A stretch of 64,000 nucleotides of DNA from contig NZ_JACCBT010000001.1 in NCBI RefSeq assembly GCF_013409045.1, positions 8,472,669 to 8,536,668 of the forward strand, in the 5' to 3' direction. The notes beneath the pieces are model-generated. The model was not told the DNA's origin, did no database searches, and saw only the letters and a list, made by a program, of their open reading frames with translations. Positions within the stretch are counted from its first letter, which is position 1, and the number at the start of each line of letters is the position of its first letter. Positions 16,885 to 24,359 of this stretch are shown in pieces. The translations under genes and the position numbers were made by a program. The DNA is from Actinomadura citrea. GTDB taxonomy: Bacteria; Actinomycetota; Actinomycetes; Streptosporangiales; Streptosporangiaceae.

Positions 16885-18361
16885 CCAGCGGGAACAGGAT
16901 CGTGTCGCGGATCCCCTTGCCGGTGAACGCCATGATCATGCGGTCGATGCCGGCGCCCATCCCCCCCGTGGGGGGCATCGCGTACTCCAGGGCGCGCAGG
17001 AAGTCCTCGTCCAGCTGCATGGCCTCGGGGTCGCCGCCCGCGGCGAGCAGCGACTGCTCGGTGAGGCGGCGGCGCTGCTCGATCGGGTCGACCAGCTCGG
17101 AGTAGGCGGTGCCGAGCTCCGTGCCGAACCCGATGAGATCCCACTTCTCGGTGAGCAGCGGCTCCTCGCGGTGCTGGCGGGTCAGCGGGGACGTCTCGAC
17201 CGGGTAGTCCATGACGAACGTGGGCTGGACGAGGGTGTGCTCGACCAGCTCCTCGAAGAGTTCCTGGACGAGCTTGCCCTGCCCCCACTTGGGGTCCCAC
17301 GAGATGTCACGGGCGTCCGCGAGCTTGCGCACCGACTCGATCGGCGTGTGCGGCGTGATCTCCTCGCCGAGCGCCTCCGACACCGCCCCGTACAGGGTGA
17401 TCCGCGGCCATTCCGCGAGGCCGAGGTCGATCTCGACGCCGTCATGGACGACCACGGTGGTGTCGAGGGCGGCGACGACCGCCTTCTTGTACATCCGCTG
17501 GGTCAGGTCGGCCATGTCGTTGTAGTCGAGGTAGGTCCCGTAGGCCTCGATCATCGTGAACTCGGGGTTGTGCGTGGAGTCCGCGCCCTCGTTGCGGAAG
17601 TTGCGGTTGATCTCGAAGACCTTCTCGATGCCGCCGACGACGAGCCGCTTGAGGTACAGCTCGATCGCGATGCGCAGGTAGAGGTCCATGTCGTAGGCGT
17701 TGATGTGCGTCCGGAACGGGCGCGCCGCGGCTCCGCCGTGGACCGGCTGGAGCATGGGCGTCTCGACCTCGAGGTAGCCCTCCTCGTGCCAGAAGTCGCG
17801 GACCGCGCGGACGGTCGCGCTGCGCAGCCGCGCCATCCGCCGCGCCTCGTCGTTGACGATCAGGTCGACGTAGCGCTGCCGGACCCGCGCCTCCGGGTCG
17901 GTCAGGCCGGCGTGCTTCTCCGGCAGCGGCCGCAGGCACTTGGACGTGATCGCGAACCGGTCCGCCATGATCGACAGTTCGCCGCGGCGGGAGGTGATGA
18001 TCTCGCCCTCGACGCCGACGTGGTCGCCGAGGTCGACCTCCCGCTTCCAGAAGTCGAGCTGCTCCTGCCCGACCTTGGCCAGCGACAGCATGACCTGGAT
18101 GTCGCCGCCGGCGTCCCGGATGGTGGCGAAGCACAGCTTGCCGGTGTTGCGGACCAGCATGACGCGACCGGTGACGCCGGCCTTCTCGCCCGTCTCGGTG
18201 CCCGGCTCCAGGCCGGTGTGTTTCGCGCGGATCTCGGCGGTCGTCGCCGTACGCGGGAAGGTCACCGGGTAGGGGTCGATCCCGCTCTCGCGGAGCCGGT
18301 CGAGCTTCTCCCGGCGCACGCGCATCTGCTCCGGGAGCTCGTCGAAGGTCTCGTCACTCAC
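16871..18361 (-). CDS. lysS: Lysyl-tRNA synthetase, class II
   Basis: Charges tRNA-Lys. The 496-residue enzyme has an N-terminal OB-fold anticodon-binding domain (about residues 60-150) and the class II catalytic core. Motif 2 is FEINRNFRNEGADSTHNPEF and motif 3 is GGMGAGIDRMIM. The sequence has small departures from the common form (FEIN for FEIG, MGAG for LGIG), seen in one of the actinobacterial LysRS lineages. It begins with a GTG. TAGCCT ends six bases before it and no Shine-Dalgarno is visible, so it may be leaderless. Last gene of the leftward cofactor cluster, 62 bp after coaX. Confidence 0.95.
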   Translation of the reverse strand: MSDETFDELPEQMRVRREKLDRLRESGIDPYPVTFPRTATTAEIRAKHTGLEPGTETGEKAGVTGRVMLVRNTGKLCFATIRDAGGDIQVMLSLAKVGQEQLDFWKREVDLGDHVGVEGEIITSRRGELSIMADRFAITSKCLRPLPEKHAGLTDPEARVRQRYVDLIVNDEARRMARLRSATVRAVRDFWHEEGYLEVETPMLQPVHGGAAARPFRTHINAYDMDLYLRIAIELYLKRLVVGGIEKVFEINRNFRNEGADSTHNPEFTMIEAYGTYLDYNDMADLTQRMYKKAVVAALDTTVVVHDGVEIDLGLAEWPRITLYGAVSEALGEEITPHTPIESVRKLADARDISWDPKWGQGKLVQELFEELVEHTLVQPTFVMDYPVETSPLTRQHREEPLLTEKWDLIGFGTELGTAYSELVDPIEQRRRLTEQSLLAAGGDPEAMQLDEDFLRALEYAMPPTGGMGAGIDRMIMAFTGKGIRDTILFPLVKPE

Positions 18362-18423
18362 ATCGCAAGGCTATCCAGCCCGTCCGGTGCGGGGCGAACG
18401 ACTTCGGCGCGATCACCGGCCCG

Positions 18424-19206
18424 TCACGGCGTGTTGCGCTCGTAGATGAGCCGGAGACCGATGAGGGTGAGCCACGGCTCGAACTCGTCGATGCAGCGGG
18501 ACTCCTCCAGGACGAGGGGGGCGAGGCCGCCGGTGGCGATGACCGTGACCTCCTGCGGGTCCTCGGCGAGCTCCTCCGACATGCGCTCGACGATGCCGTC
18601 CACCTGGCCGGCGAAGCCGAAGATGATCCCGGACTGCAGCGCCTCGACCGTGTTCTTGGCGATCACGTTGCGCGGCCGGACCAGCTCGATCTTGTGGAGC
18701 TGCGCGCCGCGGGACGACAGCGCGTCGATCGAGATCTCGATGCCGGGGGCGATCGCGCCGCCCACGTACTCGCCCTTGGCGGAGACGGCGTCGAAGGTGG
18801 TGGCGGTGCCGAAGTCGACCACGATCGCGGGCCCGCCGTGGGTGTGGACGGCGGCGAGCGCGTTCACGATGCGGTCGGCGCCGACCTCCTTCGGGTTGTC
18901 CATCCGGACGGGGACGCCGGTCTTGACGCCGGGCTCCACGATCACCGCGGTCACGTCGCCGTAGTAGCGGCGGCACATCTCCCGCATCTCGTGCAGGACG
19001 GAGGGGACCGTGGAGCACAGCGCGATGCCGCTGATGTCGGTCTCGGCCAGCAGCGGGCTCTGCTGGACGAGTCCCTGCAGGACCACCGCGATCTCGTCGG
19101 CGGTGCGCCGCGGATCGGTGTTGATCCTCCAGTGCTCGATCACCTCGTCGCCCTCGAAGAGACCGAGAACGGTCTGGGTGTTACCGACGTCGATGGTCAG
19201 CAGCAT
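18424..19206 (-). CDS. coaX: Type III pantothenate kinase
   Basis: Phosphorylates pantothenate in the first step of CoA synthesis. The 260-residue ASKHA-fold kinase shows the N-terminal phosphate loop MLLTIDVGNTQT, the pantothenate-binding region with NPKEVGADRI, and the second phosphate motif DFGTATTFD containing the catalytic Asp. GTATTF is typical of the CoaX class, which is insensitive to CoA feedback and requires a monovalent cation. The ATG at 19206 has a G-rich stretch upstream. It follows nadC by 14 bases in a cluster that also makes pantothenate (panD, panC), so substrate and kinase are co-regulated. Confidence 0.96.
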   Translation of the reverse strand: MLLTIDVGNTQTVLGLFEGDEVIEHWRINTDPRRTADEIAVVLQGLVQQSPLLAETDISGIALCSTVPSVLHEMREMCRRYYGDVTAVIVEPGVKTGVPVRMDNPKEVGADRIVNALAAVHTHGGPAIVVDFGTATTFDAVSAKGEYVGGAIAPGIEISIDALSSRGAQLHKIELVRPRNVIAKNTVEALQSGIIFGFAGQVDGIVERMSEELAEDPQEVTVIATGGLAPLVLEESRCIDEFEPWLTLIGLRLIYERNTP

Positions 19207-19220
19207 CAGGTCCCCGCTGT

Positions 19221-20078
19221 TCAGGTGAAGTCAAGGCCGATGTCGAACACGTGCGCCGAGTGCGTCAGCGCGCCGACCGCAAGGTAGTCCACCCCGGTCA
19301 CGGCGACGTCTCGGGCCCGCTCCAGGGTAAGGCCACCGCTGGCCTCGAGCTCCGCCCGCCCTGCCACGAGCCGCACGGCCCCGGTCATTTCGGCGTCGGT
19401 CATGTTATCGAGCAGGATGCTCGTGGCGCCCACCGCCAGGGCCTCTTCGACCTGCGCGAGGGTGTCGCATTCCACCTGGACGTGCAGGGACGGGTACACG
19501 GCGCGGATCGCCTCGTACGCCTTGGTGACCCCGCCGGCCGCCGCGATGTGGTTGTCCTTGATGAGCGCGGCGTCGTGCAGGCCCATCCGGTGGTTGACGC
19601 CGCCTCCGCGGTGCACGGCGTACTTCTGCAGGGCCCGCAGGCCGGGAAGGGTCTTGCGGGTGTCGCGGACCTTCGCCTTGGTGCCCTCCATGGCGTCCAT
19701 CCACCGGCGCGTGGCGGTCGCGATTCCGGACAGGTGCGTGAGGAGGTTCAGTGCCGTCCTCTCCGCCCTCAGGATCGCCCTGGTAGAGCCGCCGACCGCG
19801 ACGAGGACCTGCCCGGGCGCGACCCGGTCGCCGTCCTCGACCTTCGCCTCGTAGGCGACGTCCAGCAGCTCGAAGACGAGGCACGCCACCGGAACGCCCG
19901 CGACGACACCCTCCTCGCGCGCCTTCAGCTCCCCGCTCGCGGTGTCCTGCGGCGCGAAGATCGGGGTGCTGGTGACGTCGACCTCGCCGTCCTCGGCCAG
20001 CGCCGTGCGGACAAGGTTTTCCACAGCCTGTGGATCCAGCCCGGCGGCGGTCAGCCCCTGCGAGAGTTCCGGTGTCAT
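19221..20078 (-). CDS. nadC: Nicotinate-nucleotide pyrophosphorylase (quinolinate phosphoribosyltransferase)
   Basis: Converts quinolinate and PRPP to nicotinate mononucleotide in de novo NAD synthesis. 285 residues. Recognisable parts are the N-terminal domain with AEDGEVDVTS, the conserved LNLLTHLSGIAT helix, VRDTRKTLPGLRALQKYAV with the quinolinate-binding Arg and Lys, GGGVNHRMGLHDAALIKDNH, and the barrel strands VQVECDTL and ILLDNM. The ATG at 20078 overlaps the nadB stop in an ATGA junction, so translation is coupled. nadA, needed for quinolinate, is not in this window. Confidence 0.96.
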   Translation of the reverse strand: MTPELSQGLTAAGLDPQAVENLVRTALAEDGEVDVTSTPIFAPQDTASGELKAREEGVVAGVPVACLVFELLDVAYEAKVEDGDRVAPGQVLVAVGGSTRAILRAERTALNLLTHLSGIATATRRWMDAMEGTKAKVRDTRKTLPGLRALQKYAVHRGGGVNHRMGLHDAALIKDNHIAAAGGVTKAYEAIRAVYPSLHVQVECDTLAQVEEALAVGATSILLDNMTDAEMTGAVRLVAGRAELEASGGLTLERARDVAVTGVDYLAVGALTHSAHVFDIGLDFT

Positions 20079-21706
20079 GAGCGCTTCCCTTCCAGAGGTG
20101 CGTAGGTGGTCGTCAGGACGTTCCCCGCCAGGCGGGTGACGAGGTGGCCGCGCCACGTCCCGTCCGCGCGCTCGGGGAAGTCCGCCCGCCAGTGACTCCC
20201 GCGCGTCTCCTCCCGCAGCCGCGCAGCCGCCGCGATCGCCGACGCGACGGTGTACAGGTTGGTGACCTCCCAGGCCTCCACCCCGGGCTCCGCGCGCCCG
20301 CGCCCGAGTTCCTCCAGTTCCCGCACCGCGGCCTCCAGCCCCTCGGCCTGCCGCAACACCCCCACATGGGAGGTCATGATCCGCTGAACCTCCTCCCGCA
20401 ACCCCGGCTCCAGCAGCCCACCCCGTTCGGGTTCGGGTGGGGTGGCGGTGTGCGCGAGCGGGGCGGGGAGATCCCCGGGAAGGGTCTCGGCGATTCTGGC
20501 GGCGAACACGAGGCCTTCCAGGAGGGAGTTGGAGGCGAGGCGGTTCGCGCCGTGGACGCCCGTGCAGGCGACCTCGCCGCAGGCGTACAGGCCGGGGACG
20601 GACGTGCGGCCGTGCAGGTCCGTGCGGACGCCTCCGCTGGCATGGTGGGCGGCGGGCACGACGGGGATGGGCTCGGTCACCGGGTCGATGCCGTGGTGGC
20701 GGCACGCGGCCAGAATGGTCGGGAACCGGGTCTCCCACATCGCCGCGCCGAAGTGGCGGCCGTCGAGCAGCATGTGGGACGCGCCGGTCTCCCGCATCCG
20801 GTTGATGATCCCCTTGGCGACGACGTCGCGGGGGGCCAGCTCGGCGAGCTCGTGGCGCCCGGTCATGAAGCGCACGCCGGCGTGGTCGACCAGGTGCGCG
20901 CCCTCGCCGCGGACGGCCTCGGAGATCAGCGGCTGCTGCCCCGTCGCGCCCTCGCCGAGCCACAGCACGGTCGGATGGAACTGGACGAACTCCAGGTCGG
21001 TGACCTCGGCCCCGGCGCGCAGAGCGAGCGCGACGCCGTCGCCCGTGGACACCTCGGGGTTGGTCGTGGCGGAGAACACCTGGCCGAGCCCGCCGGTGGC
21101 GAGCACGACGGCGCGGGCGCGGACGGCGCCGACGCCGCCCGGCTGCCCCTCGCCCATGACGTGCAGGGTGACGCCCGCGGCGCGTCCCGTGGCGTCCTTC
21201 AGCAGGTCGAGGACCAGCGCGTGCTCGATCACCTCGACGCCCGATTCCTTGAGCTCGGCGAGGAGGGCGCGGCTGATCTCGGCGCCGGTGGCGTCCCCGC
21301 CCGCGTGCGCGATGCGGCGCCGGTGGTGGCCGCCCTCGCGGGTGAGGGCGATGTCGCCGCCGGAGCGGTCGAAGGCGGCGCCGAGGTCGATCAGGCCGCG
21401 GACGGCGTCGGGGCCCTCGGTGACGAGCGCCCGGACGGCGTCCTCGTCGCAGATGCCGACGCCCGCGGTGAGGGTGTCGGCCAGGTGCTCCTCGGGCGTG
21501 TCGTCGGCCGCGAGCGCGGCCGCGATGCCGCCCTGCGCCCACCGGGTCGACCCGGCGTCCAGGAGGGCCTTGGTGACGAGCAGCACCCGGCCGTGGGGAC
21601 GGCAGCGCAGCGCGGCGACCAGGCCGGCGATGCCGGACCCGATGACGACGACGTCGGCGTCGGTGGTCCAGCCAGGCGCGGGGGCGTGCAGAACGGAAGG
21701 GATCAC
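20075..21706 (-). CDS. nadB: L-aspartate oxidase
   Basis: FAD enzyme that oxidises aspartate to iminoaspartate, the first NAD-synthesis step. 543 residues. It has the N-terminal Rossmann motif VVVIGSGIAGLVAALR, the substrate loop STRWAQGGIAAAL, catalytic-region residues in THEGG-like LTREGGHHRRRI, HPTVLW, the C-terminal FAD segment GLYACGEVACTGVHGANRLASNSL, and a helical tail. The GTG at 21706 has GGAGGAG five bases upstream; an in-frame start at 21766 adds residues outside the family. Coupled to nadC by an ATGA overlap. Confidence 0.96.
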   Translation of the reverse strand: MIPSVLHAPAPGWTTDADVVVIGSGIAGLVAALRCRPHGRVLLVTKALLDAGSTRWAQGGIAAALAADDTPEEHLADTLTAGVGICDEDAVRALVTEGPDAVRGLIDLGAAFDRSGGDIALTREGGHHRRRIAHAGGDATGAEISRALLAELKESGVEVIEHALVLDLLKDATGRAAGVTLHVMGEGQPGGVGAVRARAVVLATGGLGQVFSATTNPEVSTGDGVALALRAGAEVTDLEFVQFHPTVLWLGEGATGQQPLISEAVRGEGAHLVDHAGVRFMTGRHELAELAPRDVVAKGIINRMRETGASHMLLDGRHFGAAMWETRFPTILAACRHHGIDPVTEPIPVVPAAHHASGGVRTDLHGRTSVPGLYACGEVACTGVHGANRLASNSLLEGLVFAARIAETLPGDLPAPLAHTATPPEPERGGLLEPGLREEVQRIMTSHVGVLRQAEGLEAAVRELEELGRGRAEPGVEAWEVTNLYTVASAIAAAARLREETRGSHWRADFPERADGTWRGHLVTRLAGNVLTTTYAPLEGKRS

Positions 21707-21796
21707 GAGCCCTCCTCCGGGGTCGGTTCTCGTCATTATGACCCTAACCGCGGATCGTCCGAGCACCCGGCCCCGGCCTTCCGGCCCCGCCGCAGG

Positions 21797-22213
21797 TCAG
21801 CCGGGGATCAGGTCGCCCCGGGTGGTGCTGGTGCCGGGCACGGGCTCGGCGGGGTCGGAGCCCAACGAAATGATCTTGTTGGAGCGGTCGACGTGCACGA
21901 CGGCGGGGACGAACTCGCGGGCCTCGGCGTCGGTCATCTGCGCGTAGCTGATGATGATGACCAGGTCGCCGGGCTGCACGAGGCGGGCGGCCGCGCCGTT
22001 GATCCCGATGACGCCGGAGCCGCGCTCGCCGGCGATCAGGTAGGTCTCCAGGCGGGCGCCGTTGTCGATGTCCACGATCGAGACCTGCTCGCCGGGCAGC
22101 AGGTCGGCGGCGTCCATCAGGTCCTGGTCGATGGTCAGCGAGCCGACGTAGTGCAGGTCCGCCTGGGTCACCGTGGCGCGGTGGATCTTCGACTTGAACA
22201 TCGTCCGGAACAT
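21797..22213 (-). CDS. panD: Aspartate 1-decarboxylase (pro-enzyme)
   Basis: Makes beta-alanine for pantothenate. The 138-residue pro-enzyme self-cleaves between Gly24 and Ser25 (HYVGSLTIDQDLM) to create the pyruvoyl cofactor. Other conserved residues are the catalytic-site Lys9 region SKIHRATVTQADL, the substrate Arg54-like LETY segment, and IGINGAAARL. The ATG at 22213 shares its A with the panC stop (TGATG), so the two are translationally coupled. The C-terminal ~20 residues beyond the barrel are disordered, as in other actinobacterial PanD. Confidence 0.96.
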   Translation of the reverse strand: MFRTMFKSKIHRATVTQADLHYVGSLTIDQDLMDAADLLPGEQVSIVDIDNGARLETYLIAGERGSGVIGINGAAARLVQPGDLVIIISYAQMTDAEAREFVPAVVHVDRSNKIISLGSDPAEPVPGTSTTRGDLIPG

Positions 22214-23073
22214 CAGTGCTCCTTGCCGAACTGGAGGGGAACGTTGTCGATGAGGTGGGTGGCGCCGACGCGGCCCGCGACGGCGAGGACGGCCCGGCCG
22301 GTGGGCGGTCCGGTGATCTCGGTGAAGGTCGACGGGTCGACGAGCACCAGGTAGTCCAGGACGAGGGGCGGGTCGGCGGCCTCGGCCTCGGAAAGGACGG
22401 TGCGCGCGGCCGCCAGCACGGCGTCCGGGCCGGAGGCGGAGGCGCCGGCCCCGGCCCGCAGGGCGCGCGACAGGGCGAGCGCGGTCCGGCGTTCGGGCCC
22501 GGACAGGTAGCGGTTGCGGCTCGACAGCGCCAGCCCGTCCGGCTCGCGCACGGTCGGCGCGCCGACCACCTCCACGGGGACGTTCAGGTCGGCGACCATC
22601 CGCCGGATCATCGCGAGCTGCTGGGCGTCCTTCTCCCCGAAGACCGCCACGTCGGGGCGGACGAGGTTGAGCAGCTTCAGCACGACGGTGAGCATCCCGT
22701 CGAAGTGGCCGGGTCGCGCGGCCCCCTCGGCGACCTCGCCCATGGGCCCCGACCTGACCGTGACCTGCGGCTCGTCCGGGTACATGACCTCGCGCGCCGG
22801 AGCGAACACGAAGTCCACGCCCTCGGAGGCGCAGGCTTCCAGGTCGGCGGCGAAGGTGCGGGGGTAGCGGTCGAAGTCCTCGCCCGGCCCGAACTGGAGC
22901 GGGTTGACGAAGACGCTGACCGCGACCGCGTCCGCGCTGCGGCGGGCCTGCCGCATCAGCGACAGGTGCCCCTCGTGCAGGGCGCCCATGGTCGGGACGA
23001 GCGCCAGCGTGCCGCCGGCCTTGGACCGGGCCTGCGCCAGTTCCTCGCGCGTGCGCGCGACGATCGGTGTCAC
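22213..23073 (-). CDS. panC: Pantothenate synthetase
   Basis: Condenses pantoate and beta-alanine with ATP. 286 residues of the class I aminoacyl-tRNA-synthetase-like fold: HIGH-type motif in PTMGALHEGHLSL, VNPLQFGPGEDFDRYPR, the ATP-binding GEKDAQQL, and the KMSKS-equivalent loop SSRNRYL. The C-terminal dimerisation domain follows. It starts with a GTG; AGAGGA is about ten bases upstream. It lies 105 bp after the DUF2520 gene and is fused in expression to panD. panB is not present in the window. Confidence 0.97.
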   Translation of the reverse strand: MTPIVARTREELAQARSKAGGTLALVPTMGALHEGHLSLMRQARRSADAVAVSVFVNPLQFGPGEDFDRYPRTFAADLEACASEGVDFVFAPAREVMYPDEPQVTVRSGPMGEVAEGAARPGHFDGMLTVVLKLLNLVRPDVAVFGEKDAQQLAMIRRMVADLNVPVEVVGAPTVREPDGLALSSRNRYLSGPERRTALALSRALRAGAGASASGPDAVLAAARTVLSEAEAADPPLVLDYLVLVDPSTFTEITGPPTGRAVLAVAGRVGATHLIDNVPLQFGKEH

Positions 23074-23178
23074 GACGCGTCCGTCCTCTCACGCGACGGC
23101 GGGCGCCGGCCGGGGCCGGGCTCGCCGGAAACGCCAGAAGCCAATGCCGTTCCCTTCCTGTTCGGTCGGTCGGCGCTG

Positions 23179-24252
23179 TCAGTCGGCCAGCGCTTCGAGG
23201 AGCCGTTCGGCGTCCTCGGGTTTGAGCAGTCCGGCGCCGAGCGCGCGGTCGGCGGTGAGGCGGGCCAGCGCGATGTAGGCGCGGCGGCTCTCCGCCGACA
23301 CCTTGCCCAGCTCCGCGACGTGGTCGGCCACCGTTCCGGCGTCCCCGCGCGCGACGGGCCCGGTGAGCCCGTCGATGCCGAGCCGCAGCCCGTTGTCGAG
23401 GGCGGCGCCGAGGAGCGGGCCGAGCATCCGGCCGGGTTCGGCCACGCCGACGCCGCGCAGCAGGTCCATGGCCTCCACGACCAGGGTGACCAGGTGGTTC
23501 GCGCCTCCGGCGAGCGCCGCGTGGTAGAGCGGGCGCGCCTCCTCGGTGATCCAGACGGGTTCGCCGCCCATCTCCAGGACGAGGGCCTCGGCGACGGGGC
23601 GCAGCGGCTCGGGCGAGGTGACGCCGAACGAGATGCCGGTGAGCCGGTTCACGTCGTCCGGGCGTCCCGTGAAGGTCATTACGGGGTGCAGGGCCAGCGG
23701 CAGCGCGCCGGCGCGGGTGAGCGGGTCCAGGACGGCGGTGCCGTAGCGGCCGCTGGTGTGCAGGACGAGCTTGCCCGTGACCGGGACGCCCGCGGAGACG
23801 AGCCCGGCGGCGAGCTCGGGCAGCTCGTCGTCCGGGACGGTCAGCAGCACCAGGTCGGCGGCGGCGACCACGTCCTGGGGGGCGGCGACGCCGGCCCCGG
23901 GGAGGCGTTCCTCGACGCGGGCCCGCGACCGCTCCGACACGGCGGTCGCGGCGACGACGCGGTGGCCCGCGCGCGACAGCGCGGCGCCGAGCGCCGTGCC
24001 GACGCGGCCGGCGCCGACGACGCCGACCGCGAGCCGCGCGGGCCGGTCCTCCGGGGTCTCCGGCTCGTTCTTGCGGGGGGTGTGGGGGGTCGTCCCCCCA
24101 CCGGAACCCGGCTCGATCTTGCGGGGGGTGTGGGGGGTCGTCCCCCCACCGGAGCCCGGTTCGTTCTTCCGGGGGGTGTGGGGGGTCGTCCCCCCATCGG
24201 AGCCCGGCCCGTTTCCGGGCGTGCCGGAAGGGGGCGTGACCTGTGGGTCCAT
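23179..24252 (-). CDS. Rossmann-fold DUF2520 dehydrogenase-like protein with a repeat-derived N-terminus
   Basis: The core of this 357-residue protein has an NAD(P)-binding start (VGVVGAGRVGTALGAALS) and a C-terminal all-helical DUF2520 domain (about residues 215-355, with YHAALAGGANHLVTL). It resembles the layout of ketopantoate and pyrroline-carboxylate reductases. Placement directly before panC and panD suggests a pantothenate role, such as the missing ketopantoate reductase step; this is inference. The first ~50 residues are three near-identical 16-residue units (GGTTPHTPRK) encoded by GC-palindrome repeats. No start codon exists between these units and the Rossmann strand, so they appear to be translated from the ATG at 24252. 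AGGA lies 14 bases upstream, a weak site. Confidence 0.88.
   Translation of the reverse strand: MDPQVTPPSGTPGNGPGSDGGTTPHTPRKNEPGSGGGTTPHTPRKIEPGSGGGTTPHTPRKNEPETPEDRPARLAVGVVGAGRVGTALGAALSRAGHRVVAATAVSERSRARVEERLPGAGVAAPQDVVAAADLVLLTVPDDELPELAAGLVSAGVPVTGKLVLHTSGRYGTAVLDPLTRAGALPLALHPVMTFTGRPDDVNRLTGISFGVTSPEPLRPVAEALVLEMGGEPVWITEEARPLYHAALAGGANHLVTLVVEAMDLLRGVGVAEPGRMLGPLLGAALDNGLRLGIDGLTGPVARGDAGTVADHVAELGKVSAESRRAYIALARLTADRALGAGLLKPEDAERLLEALAD
24068..24211. repeat. Three 48-bp tandem repeats with a GC palindrome, inside a coding sequence
   Basis: Units at 24068-24115, 24116-24163 and 24164-24211. Each holds the inverted repeat GGGGGG-TCGT-CCCCCC (anchored at 24084, 24132 and 24180). 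The period is a multiple of three, so each unit adds 16 residues to the N-terminus of the DUF2520 protein. Confidence 0.92.
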
Positions 24253-24359
24253 CGGTTTCGTTCCAGTCCTCAGGTAGGTACCGGACGTGCGCGCCCCAGG
24301 GTACCCGCGGGACCCCGCCGCGCGGTCCGGTGGGTGACGATCGTCACCCCGCCCCCCAT

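Noticed and set aside
20144..22354. Long open frame antisense to nadB and panD
   Set aside because: Shadow frame; the opposite strand carries intact nadB and panD with clear motifs and ribosome sites.
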